64,000 bases of DNA from Shewanella seohaensis (GTDB lineage: Bacteria > Pseudomonadota > Gammaproteobacteria > Enterobacterales > Shewanellaceae): the NCBI RefSeq assembly GCF_025449215.1, contig NZ_CP104900.1, positions 3,968,001 to 4,032,000 of the forward strand. The letters are read 5' to 3'. This document shows, one piece after another, positions 28,748-35,672 of the stretch. The stretch's first letter is position 1. Every line of letters begins with the position of its first letter. Below the pieces are notes generated by a model, which saw only the letters and a list, made by a program, of their open reading frames with translations, was not told the DNA's origin and did not search any database. Made by a program: the position numbers and the translations under genes.

Positions 28748-29455
28748 TCACTCGGGAGCTTGCTCCAGAGCGAGTGATTGTGGTGTGAACAGCAGCGCCG
28801 CCGTCCAACTTAATAAACTCCCAAGCCCAATCCACTCCAGCAATGCTGGCCACCACAAATCGGGCCTAGGCAGTTGCAACACCATTTCTTGATAGAAGGG
28901 TCTGTCCCCCTCGGTTAAACCCAGCTCTAATAAGGGCGCGTAGAGAAAGGTCATCATGCTCAGCAACACCACCAGCGCCAACAATAGCGTTAAGGGTTGC
29001 CGCCTCTGTGAATTAAGCCCAGCCCACAGCAGATAACAGATTGCACTCGAACTACCGAAATAGAAAAACCATTTCAGGGCAAGGATATGCAGATGATACA
29101 CATTGACCGGAAACAAACCGACGCAGGCCAAGGCTAAAAACGTCAGCGCCAGCGCGCAGTAGAAGGGATAGCCCCAAAAACCACTTACGGTTTGCAAGGA
29201 TGAAAGGCAATAAAACACAATGCTTAAACTGCCAAAAAATAACCCACCATTAAGCACCACCGCTAAGGATGAATGCCCATAGGTGCCCAATTCACTCAAG
29301 GTATGATTCAAAAAGTTGAAGGCTCGAGTCTCGGTATGATCGAAGCCTAACACCGCCACCGCTATCCCAAGCAATAATCCAAAAATACCAATAAAACCAA
29401 ACTTAGTGGCGAGCGCAAAACCTCTTGTCGCGACATTCATTTTTGTAACAGTCAT
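28748..29455 (-). CDS. DUF998-family integral membrane protein
   Basis: A 235-residue protein with about six transmembrane helices. The motif FNFLNHTLSELGTYGHSSLAVVLNGGLFFGSL near residue 47 matches DUF998, a family of unassigned membrane proteins. It converges on ubiV, with only 29 bp between stops. Function is unknown and nothing in the neighbourhood assigns one. Confidence 0.78.
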   Translation of the reverse strand: MTVTKMNVATRGFALATKFGFIGIFGLLLGIAVAVLGFDHTETRAFNFLNHTLSELGTYGHSSLAVVLNGGLFFGSLSIVFYCLSSLQTVSGFWGYPFYCALALTFLALACVGLFPVNVYHLHILALKWFFYFGSSSAICYLLWAGLNSQRRQPLTLLLALVVLLSMMTFLYAPLLELGLTEGDRPFYQEMVLQLPRPDLWWPALLEWIGLGSLLSWTAALLFTPQSLALEQAPE

Positions 29456-30159
29456 GGATAATTTAGCTAAACAAAAGTAGTACTAACTTACATGGAATTG
29501 AAAATAATTAAAGCGGCGTCCATCCTCTTTAGGAGAAATATTTTATTTCACCACTATTTACGCTTATTTAGTCACTCGCGCGCAGTTCCCGCCCTTAGTC
29601 AATATTCAATTTAAAATATGCAAATACCGAGTCAAAACCGCATAAAAATGCACAACCCATTCAGCAAGGCCGAGCTTATTGTCAGCGATAACCTCGCCAT
29701 TACAATTTGGGTTAACTATTTAACATTGTATGGTGAGCGACTGAAGCCCTAATCGCATTAACGGATAAAAAAACCGCAAAAGCGGAATATTCGAAGAATC
29801 TAAGGGAAAAATTTGTACAAAATCACCCTCGACCGCTAACAACATCAAGAATAAAACAACTCGATAAACACGCTGCAACACACAGATTTAATTGCATGAT
29901 TTAGTTAATCAAATACCTTATCAGCACGCAATATTCGCCAAGATAAGCATGCAGAAATGGCCCAAATAACTATGCTATTTTGCTGCTTATCTCAAACAAA
30001 TTTCCGAATCGTTTTACATAGCGCCGCTAAGCGAGTAATCTTCCCCCTTCTCGATTTTGAGTTGAATGAAAATGCACCTAACATCCGCCTAACATGCGGC
30101 TTTGAGGGGCAATTTGTTCAAGTTTATTTGTGCGACTCGTACTTTTAAGGTGTACACCA
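29456..30159. other. 704-bp gene-free leader region
   Basis: This long A+T-rich gap lies between divergent genes. I see a small hairpin (CCGC-AAAA-GCGG at about 29773) and several A/T tracts but no RNA gene or known repeat. A 63-codon frame at 29957-30148 has no ribosome site or family features and I do not support it. The region could carry a long 5' leader of the downstream membrane protein gene. Confidence 0.4.
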
Positions 30160-31518
30160 TTGGCTACTGAACATAAAAACCGCAACATTAAGACGATACT
30201 CACCTTTATCGTCCCTTCGCTGATCGGTCTGCTGCTGTTTATGACCCCTATCAGCTACAACGATGCGATTACTATTCCTATCGCAATCATCTCTAAAGCA
30301 TTGCAAAGCGTGTTAAGCGATGTATTAACCTTAATCGTGACTGTGATTGTTGTCGCCATGGCCTTGTCTTCGTTGCTGACTAAGTTACTCAAACCTAAGT
30401 TTGTGCTGAACAATCACTTCCTCAATGGGTTACTCAACATCAGCCCGCTCTGGCTTGCGACGCGCGTCGTCGGCGCCATCTTTATCGTGCTAACCTATTT
30501 AGGCATTGGCCCCGAAGCCATTAACTCTTCAAGCACTGGCGCCTTAGTACTGAACGACCTGTTACCTGTACTCTTCTCGGTGTTTATCTTCGCCGGTATG
30601 TTACTGCCGCTGCTGTTAAACTTCGGTCTATTAGAGCTATTTGGCACCCTGCTGACCAAAGTCATGCGCCCCGTGTTTAACCTACCAGGTCGCAGCGCCA
30701 TCGACTGTATGGCCTCTTGGTTAGGTGATGGTAGCGTTGGTATTTTGCTGACTAGCAAGCAATACGAAGCGCGTTTTTACACCCAAAGGGAAGCCGCGGT
30801 TATCGGTACCACCTTCTCGGCGGTGTCAATTACCTTCAGCTTAGTGGTGATCTCTCAGGTGAAGTTGGAGCAAATGTTTGTGCCCTTCTACCTGACCGTA
30901 TGTTTAGCGGGTTTTGCGGCGGCCGTGATTGTGCCTAAGCTGCCACCACTGTCGTGGAAAAAAGATAACTATATCGACGATACGCCACGTCAACCCGACG
31001 ATGAGATGATCCCCGCAGGACACGGCGCACTCTCATGGGGCTTTGATAAAGCACTCGAAAAAGCCGCTAGTGCTGGTGGTGTCAAAGCCGTTCTAAATGA
31101 AGGGATTAAAAACGTTATCGATATGGTATTTGGCATTATCCCAGTGGTAATGGCCATTGGTACCACGGCGCTGATCATCGCCGAGCATACGCCTATCTTC
31201 AATTACTTAGGTATGCCATTCATTCCGTTATTGGAACTGCTGCATATCCCAGAAGCGACCGAAGCCTCTAAAACAATCGTTGTCGGCTTTGCCGATATGT
31301 TTATCCCGTCGATTTTAGCCAGCTCTATCGAATCGGATATGACCCGCTTTGTGATTGCCGCCTTATCGGTAACGCAGCTGATTTACATGAGTGAAGTGGG
31401 CGCACTGCTGATTGGCAGTAAGATCCCAGTGAATTTTGTTGAGCTTTTTGTCGTGTTCGTACTGCGTACCTTAGTCACTCTGCCAGTCATTGCAGGCGTG
31501 GCTCACCTGCTGTTCTAA
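30160..31518 (+). CDS. YjiH-type membrane protein with nucleoside-recognition (Gate) domains
   Basis: About 452 residues with ten or so hydrophobic helices. Two Gate-domain stretches are visible: LLPVLFSVFIFAGMLLPLLLNFGLLELFGTLLTKVMRPVFNLPGRSAIDCMASWLGDGSVGILLTSKQY, and the later FADMFIPSILASSIESDMTRFVIAALSVTQLIYMSEVGALL. This matches the YjiH/nucleoside-recognition family, of uncertain substrate. A TTG start at 30160 is chosen over the upstream frame because AAGG lies nine bases before it and the cytoplasmic N-terminus (LATEHKNRNIKTILTFIVPSL) begins there. A terminator follows at 31541. Confidence 0.82.
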   Translation: MATEHKNRNIKTILTFIVPSLIGLLLFMTPISYNDAITIPIAIISKALQSVLSDVLTLIVTVIVVAMALSSLLTKLLKPKFVLNNHFLNGLLNISPLWLATRVVGAIFIVLTYLGIGPEAINSSSTGALVLNDLLPVLFSVFIFAGMLLPLLLNFGLLELFGTLLTKVMRPVFNLPGRSAIDCMASWLGDGSVGILLTSKQYEARFYTQREAAVIGTTFSAVSITFSLVVISQVKLEQMFVPFYLTVCLAGFAAAVIVPKLPPLSWKKDNYIDDTPRQPDDEMIPAGHGALSWGFDKALEKAASAGGVKAVLNEGIKNVIDMVFGIIPVVMAIGTTALIIAEHTPIFNYLGMPFIPLLELLHIPEATEASKTIVVGFADMFIPSILASSIESDMTRFVIAALSVTQLIYMSEVGALLIGSKIPVNFVELFVVFVLRTLVTLPVIAGVAHLLF

Positions 31519-31540
31519 GCGCAACATCACCTTAAATATC

Positions 31541-31574
31541 AAGGGGAGTCAGATTAACTGACTCCCCTTTTTAT
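31541..31574 (+). terminator. Rho-independent terminator after the Gate-domain gene
   Basis: AAGGGGAGTCAG and CTGACTCCCCTT form a 12-bp stem with a 6-nt loop, followed by T residues. Confidence 0.9.
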
Positions 31575-31657
31575 ACTGTACAAACTCCACTCGTAACCAC
31601 ACTACTCAGTTTAAGAATAAAAGCAAAATAGCCATATGATCTGCTCAACGAATTTAT

Positions 31658-31768
31658 TGCCATTGTTTCCCCAGTGACACGCCGTGAATATATCCCTATA
31701 GGCTCGACGGCGACATCCATGTCGCCAACGGTCACTGGTGCCCCAATGCCAATTTTAACTACCCATTT
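31658..31768 (-). repeat. Shewanella-type dispersed repeat, copy A
   Basis: About 100 bp read on the minus strand match copy B at 34261-34362 on the plus strand. The shared core runs from GTGACCGTTGGCG, through a hairpin GGCGACAT-GG-ATGTCGCC and GTCGAGCC, to CGGCGTGTCACTGGGGAAAC. An open frame crosses the repeat (75 codons on the minus strand), but the changes between copies preserve the hairpin and alter the protein. I therefore treat it as a structured non-coding repeat. It lies just outside the attC end of the cassette. Confidence 0.8.
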
Positions 31769-31853
31769 ACTGTATGTACGCAAAAAGCAAAGGGACAAAA
31801 ATCGGTTAGGTTATTAACTCTAACTTATGAGTTTCGGATTACAATTTCTATGG

Positions 31854-31979
31854 AGATAACGCCCTGTTAAGGTGTGAGCAACGCAATACCAATGCTCCCG
31901 CATACCACCTTAACCGCTAAAACCAACGCATAGTAAAAATGCCACGCGTTGCGAATCACTCTTAAACAGTTTGTTAGGC
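31854..31979 (-). other. Integron attC site (VCR-like)
   Basis: On the minus strand, 17 nt after the GIY-YIG stop, GCCTAAC (R'') opens a 126-nt imperfect palindrome that closes with GGGCGTTATCT. The arms CTGTTTAAGAGTGATTCGCAACGC and GCGTTGCTCACACCTTAACAG pair with a few bulges, matching the L''/L' layout of integron attC sites. The core GCCTAAC is the exact complement of GTTAGGC at the cassette's other end, as expected of a circularisable cassette. Length and sequence resemble Vibrio VCR repeats. No integrase gene is in the window. Confidence 0.85.
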
Positions 31980-31996
31980 ATTTAATACCACGTGAG

Positions 31997-32506
31997 CTAT
32001 GCCTTGTTAAACATTGGCCTTAATTTATAAATTAACTCATGCTCTAAAAACATTAATTCGCGCAAATCATTTTCCAGCCAAATCGCGATTTTAATGTCAA
32101 AGCTTGGAATTAGCTTACCCAAATGGTATTCACCGATATATCCGAGGTCTATTTCATATTCTCCGTCTTGAAAAAGGACATCTTCAGAATACTTATCGAT
32201 ATGATTACCGCTGGTTTTCCAATGACGATATAAACGTTTATTCAGTTGCTTAGTTTTACCAACGTATAATGGTGCAAAATCTACAACATCACCGTCAAGT
32301 CGGTAGCTATCAAAAAAGAAATAACAACCTATATTTGATCGCAATTTTTCACCAGAAAACGGATAAGAAAAAATTTCCAGAAACCTATCCATATGATCTA
32401 ATGAGCTTGCTCTGATAAAACAATCTGGAAGTTTTACTAACTTTGACAGAAAGTAATCTTTTTCATCTTCAAAAAACTCTTCTTGATAACAAACCGAATT
32501 TTCCAT
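31997..32506 (-). CDS. GIY-YIG superfamily protein carried as a gene cassette
   Basis: About 169 residues. The GIY-YIG fold is visible in GCYFFFDSYRLDGDVVDFAPLYVGKTKQLNKRLYRHWK (YFF then YVG, then the Arg), and the metal-site Glu and terminal Asn in LEHELIYKLRPMFNKA. The family includes homing, repair and restriction nucleases; this one's target is unknown. The ATG at 32506 is preferred over the frame start at 32530, because TTGGAGA precedes it and the earlier start overlaps the recombination core GTTAGGC. The gene is flanked by a cassette core upstream and a full attC downstream. It has a low-GC composition unlike the neighbouring chromosome. Confidence 0.8.
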   Translation of the reverse strand: MENSVCYQEEFFEDEKDYFLSKLVKLPDCFIRASSLDHMDRFLEIFSYPFSGEKLRSNIGCYFFFDSYRLDGDVVDFAPLYVGKTKQLNKRLYRHWKTSGNHIDKYSEDVLFQDGEYEIDLGYIGEYHLGKLIPSFDIKIAIWLENDLRELMFLEHELIYKLRPMFNKA

Positions 32507-32521
32507 ACATCTCCAATATAT

Positions 32522-32528
32522 GCCTAAC
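32522..32528 (-). other. Cassette 5' recombination core (GTTAGGC)
   Basis: On the minus strand GTTAGGC (consensus GTTRRRY) lies 15 bp before the GIY-YIG start. It is the exact complement of the R'' core of the downstream attC, so it marks the 5' junction of the cassette. The IS begins about five bases further upstream. Confidence 0.7.
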
Positions 32529-32543
32529 ATCTATGGACACCCC

Positions 32544-32771
32544 ATTTTTTGCAAGAAAAATCAACCGATAACAAATGTGGTTTTGCAGCCATCTATTCGG
32601 ATTCCTTGTAAGAGACTCGCTCTTGATCCCCGATGAACTTCGCTGACTTGGCTCTAATCATTTTATCGTTTTCTAAGAAACGATGTTAGGCACAGAGTTT
32701 CCAAGTCACGGTCTAACCTGTCTTGTCATCACTTGCTTTCACTTAGCAAAACTGGATGTACTTTTATTTAC
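32544..32771 (-). ncRNA. Candidate bridge RNA region of the IS110/IS1111 element
   Basis: This non-coding stretch follows the transposase, where IS1111-group bridge RNAs are encoded. Read on the minus strand it contains TGCCTAACATC (32682-32692), identical to the plus-strand flank at 32521-32531 just outside the element, and GTTAGACC (32710-32717), identical to 33879-33886 beyond the other end. These two segments can also pair partly with each other around a loop. A 7-bp stem, ATCGTTT/AAACGAT, follows at 32665-32684. Exact RNA ends and donor-binding guides were not determined. Confidence 0.4.
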
Positions 32772-33794
32772 TTAATAGGTTCGTCCTACGCTAAAACTTT
32801 CTTCTTTGGCTAATATGGCCCAAGAGATACGAACCAGTTTATTTGCTAATGCCACTATCACTTTGTTTTTATGCATTCTCTTGAGCAACGAGGTTACCCA
32901 TTCAAAGAACGGTTTTCCTTCTTTTAAATGCCTAATCACCGCTCTAGCTCCATGGATAAACATGCGTCTTAAGTAGGTATCTCCTCGCTTACTGATACCT
33001 AGCAGTAGTGACTTACCTCCGCTAGAGTGCTGGCTTGGTACTAACCCCATCCAAGCGGATAACTGACGCCCTGATGAAAACGCTTTTGCATCACCAATAC
33101 TGGCAATTAATGCGGATGATGTTAAGCGACCAACACCTGGGATCTGTCTTACTTTCTGACACTCATCACTGACTTCACTCGTGAGATCTATCTGCTTATC
33201 CAAATATTCTGCATACTGTTCGAGCTCCCTCAAACGTGTTTGCATTAAACTAATGTGCTCAACTAGCAGCTTTGGCAACTTATGCTCGACCAAGCTAAAA
33301 CCTTCTCTAAACCATTTTCTTAGCTGAAATCTTCCTGCAGGAACACTAACACCAAATTCTTGAAGGCTTGCCCTGATTCTATTGATTAATGCGGTACGGT
33401 CTCTGATTACGCCTTCTCTTTCTCGATGAAGCAGCAATAAAGCTTGTTGCTCTTCACTTTTAACAGAAACAAATCGCATCGTGGGGCGGCGAACCGCTTC
33501 GCAAATCGCTTCAGCATCAGCCATATCGTTCTTATTTGTTTTTACATAAGGCTTAACATACTGAGGTGGCATGAGTTTGACTTCATGACCCAGCTTTTTT
33601 ATTTCTCGTGCCCAATAATGAGAACTAGAACATGCTTCCATTCCAATCAGACAAGGAGCAATATTGCTCAAAAATTTAATGACTTGATTTCTTTTTAGTG
33701 ATCTATTAATCAGTTTTTTCCCTGTCTTATCAAACGCACATAATTGAAAAACAGACTTTACTAGATCAATTCCGATTGTATAAATATCACTCAT
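32772..33794 (-). CDS. IS110-family transposase (DEDD RuvC-like plus Tnp20 domains)
   Basis: A 340-residue transposase. The N-terminal DEDD domain starts YTIGIDLVKSVFQLCAFD, continues with IGMEACSSSHYWAREIKKLGHEVKLMPPQYVKPYVKTNKNDMADAEAICEA, and so shows Asp at about residue 10, Glu near 53 and Asp at about 90/93. The C-terminal Transposase_20 domain has VRQIPGVGRLTSSALIASIGDAKAFSSGRQLSAWMGLVPSQHSSGGKSLLLGISKRGDTYLRRMFIHGAR with the catalytic Ser region. These elements recombine through a bridge RNA. It is full length and apparently intact. Confidence 0.95.
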   Translation of the reverse strand: MSDIYTIGIDLVKSVFQLCAFDKTGKKLINRSLKRNQVIKFLSNIAPCLIGMEACSSSHYWAREIKKLGHEVKLMPPQYVKPYVKTNKNDMADAEAICEAVRRPTMRFVSVKSEEQQALLLLHREREGVIRDRTALINRIRASLQEFGVSVPAGRFQLRKWFREGFSLVEHKLPKLLVEHISLMQTRLRELEQYAEYLDKQIDLTSEVSDECQKVRQIPGVGRLTSSALIASIGDAKAFSSGRQLSAWMGLVPSQHSSGGKSLLLGISKRGDTYLRRMFIHGARAVIRHLKEGKPFFEWVTSLLKRMHKNKVIVALANKLVRISWAILAKEESFSVGRTY

Positions 33795-33878
33795 GACGGT
33801 CTCCTTTTAAACTGACTTCCTCAGTATAGAAGGGGTGTCCATTTCATTATTTTATTAGTGCGCATGCGCGCTTATCAC

Positions 33879-33885
33879 GTTAGAC
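33879..33885 (-). other. Candidate R'' core of an interrupted attC
   Basis: GTCTAAC on the minus strand fits the RYYYAAC consensus and can pair with GTTAGGC at 32522-32528 on the other side of the IS (one G-T wobble). The inner L''/L' arms are not recognisable, so the site may be short or degenerate. Confidence 0.35.
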
Positions 33886-33952
33886 CAGTGAAAACGAGCA
33901 CGGTTAACTATCTGTATGCAAAGAACTTATCAGCTTTCTGCCAAATACACCA

Positions 33953-33983
33953 TCTGGAAAAACGCGCATGCGCGTTTTCCAGA
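33953..33983. repeat. 31-bp palindrome containing GCGCATGCGC
   Basis: TCTGGAAAA and TTTTCCAGA flank CGCGC-AT-GCGCG, giving 14-bp arms with one extra A. A shorter relative lies at 33855-33874. Neither is followed by a T run, so a simple terminator is unlikely. Confidence 0.75.
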
Positions 33984-34260
33984 CCTATTAACTAAAATTC
34001 AGTTACTATATTCACCTGATTTTATAGGGTTTTATTTATTGCTGATGGAATTAGTGCGCACTGATTTTGTCTAAAAATCATACCAAAACACCTAAATTTA
34101 AATATGACTGTATAGCCATACATTATTAGCCGTTTAGCGGTAGGGCCAAACATAGGTAACTAGATGAAAATTTGTATGGCAACAAGAGTAGGTATTTTCG
34201 ATTGAGATAACGAGCTGAAACACGAAAAGGGATAAAAAGCTTTTAGCCAAATGAACAGTT

Positions 34261-34362
34261 CAATGGTCGTTAAGATTGCCATTGTTGCAACTGTGACCGT
34301 TGGCGGCATGGATGCCGCCGTCGAGCCCTCAAGGATGAGTTCATGGCGTGTCACAGGGGAAA
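34261..34362 (+). repeat. Shewanella-type dispersed repeat, copy B
   Basis: This copy is the inverted partner of copy A at 31658-31768. Its hairpin reads GGCGGCAT-GG-ATGCCGCC; both arms changed together relative to copy A (A-T pair to G-C pair). The flanking GTGACCGTTGGCG, CCGTCGAGCC and GGCGTGTCAC-GGGGAAACAATG blocks match. A 56-codon frame (34251-34421) crosses it, with no convincing ribosome site. Confidence 0.8.
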
Positions 34363-34587
34363 CAATGACAATTCATCCAGCACACCAAGCGATAATACAA
34401 TCTAGCTTTAGGCAAAAGTAAGTTAAATCCTCCAGCCAGTTCTCATTGCATCCAGATCCAAATCTTGATGGTTAAGTTCAAGTTAATCCAACTTACTGTC
34501 ATCTGCATGTCACTTAAGCTTCATCATTCAGTCAAAGCCCGTCACTAATCTCTAAGGCAGTCAACAGCCGCATAGGGTGAATATGAG

Positions 34588-35670
34588 ATGACTGGAGCTA
34601 ATTACAGGGGACTTGATCGCACGCTTATCGACGCACTCAAGACTCCCCGCAACTCTTCCCGTAACACTCCCTCCAACTCTTCCGACAATGCTCCATCCAG
34701 TGTTTACGACACTTCCTTCTCAACCCCACATATTGCCAACGCCAGCAACGCCGCAAATAGCCAAACCATCACAGTCAACGCCCTCTGGCTATCGGATATC
34801 CATCTCGGTTGTAAGGATTGCAAAGCCGACTATCTGTTAAGCCTATTAAATACCGTGCGTTGTCAGCACTTGTATCTGGTCGGCGATATTGTGGATTTAT
34901 GGGCGCTCAAACGCCGCCTGCACTGGCCCGAGAGTCACAATAAGGTATTGCAAAAACTGATTGAACTGGCACAAAACGGCACTCAGGTGATATATCTGCC
35001 GGGTAATCACGATGAGTTAATCAAGCCCTATGCCGAACTGACGCTACTGAACATCAAGATTGCTCGCCAACATATTCATCAGGGGATTGGCGGCCACAAA
35101 CTATTAATGCTGCATGGCGATCAGTTCGATGCCGATGTTTGCGTTGGCCGCTTCTACGCCATCTTGGGAGATCATCTCTACGACTTGTTGCTGTTCCTCA
35201 ACCGCAATCTCCATCGCCTGCGTGAGCGTTTAGGCTACCCGTATTGGTCACTCGCCAGCTATATCAAATCCCGCGTGGGCAAGGCGCAGACGGCTATCGC
35301 CCGTTTTCGCCAAGCCGTAGTGAATTATGCCCAGCACTATGATGTGGACGGCGTGATCTGCGGCCATATCCACCAGCCAGAGCTATCGGTTCACGCTCGA
35401 GATAACCAATACAGCACGCCGGATAAGCGCCAGATAATCTATGCCAATGATGGCGACTGGGTCGAAAACTGCAGCCTGATCACCGAAACCTTAAACGGGG
35501 AATTACAGCTCTGCCGCTGGAACGAGCAAAGCGTAAACCTCGATATTCTGAGCAGTATTGTGCTGGCGCAAACGCCACCCACAGCGCCTGTTAACGCCCC
35601 AAAACCTATTCCACAAACGGCCACACACAGCCCCAAACAAGCAGAAATCCAACCAAGGGATGTTGCCTAA
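34588..35670 (+). CDS. LpxH-like calcineurin-type metallophosphoesterase
   Basis: A 360-residue protein. After a variable Ser/Asn/Thr-rich stretch of about 60 residues, the metallophosphoesterase core reads LWLSDIHLGCKDCKADYLL, VGDIVDLWALKRRLHWP, LPGNHDELIKPY, MLHGDQFDAD and ICGHIHQPEL, giving the full metal-binding set. The family includes UDP-2,3-diacylglucosamine diphosphatase, but genuine LpxH is shorter (about 240), so this may be a related phosphatase of lipid or nucleotide substrates. It ends 3 bp before the acyltransferase gene, and the two are surely one operon. A shorter start near residue 60 is possible. Confidence 0.88.
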   Translation: MTGANYRGLDRTLIDALKTPRNSSRNTPSNSSDNAPSSVYDTSFSTPHIANASNAANSQTITVNALWLSDIHLGCKDCKADYLLSLLNTVRCQHLYLVGDIVDLWALKRRLHWPESHNKVLQKLIELAQNGTQVIYLPGNHDELIKPYAELTLLNIKIARQHIHQGIGGHKLLMLHGDQFDADVCVGRFYAILGDHLYDLLLFLNRNLHRLRERLGYPYWSLASYIKSRVGKAQTAIARFRQAVVNYAQHYDVDGVICGHIHQPELSVHARDNQYSTPDKRQIIYANDGDWVENCSLITETLNGELQLCRWNEQSVNLDILSSIVLAQTPPTAPVNAPKPIPQTATHSPKQAEIQPRDVA

Positions 35671-35672
35671 TC

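Larger units (their letters stand above)
32533..33842 (-). mobile_element. IS110-family (IS1111-type) insertion sequence
   Basis: The element is bounded by 11-bp inverted repeats, ATGGACACCCC at 32533-32543 and its complement at 33832-33842. The transposase lies on the minus strand with about 40 bp of 5' and 230 bp of 3' non-coding sequence. Sub-terminal inverted repeats and a long 3' non-coding end are features of the IS1111 group. The true ends may extend a few bases past the repeats. It sits directly against the cassette core, which fits the known IS1111 elements that target attC sites. Confidence 0.88.
33843..34587. other. Gene-free segment with palindromes, repeat copy B and a second attC core
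   Basis: About 745 bp without a supported gene. From left to right it holds a near-palindrome around GCGCATGCGC (33855-33874), an attC-type core (GTCTAAC on the minus strand, 33879-33885), a second and longer palindrome (33953-33983), A/T-rich sequence and dispersed repeat copy B (34261-34362). Together with the core at 32522 the first core may be what is left of an upstream attC interrupted by the IS. Confidence 0.5.

Noticed and set aside
29957..30148. 63-codon frame in the 700-bp gap
   Set aside because: It has no ribosome site, no hydrophobic or family pattern, and ends 12 bp before the real downstream start.
31571..31798. 75-codon minus-strand frame across repeat copy A, and the 56-codon frame 34251-34421 across copy B
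   Set aside because: The two peptides look alike only because they cross the same repeat. Differences preserve the hairpin and change amino acids, there is no ribosome site, and a structured repeat explains them better.
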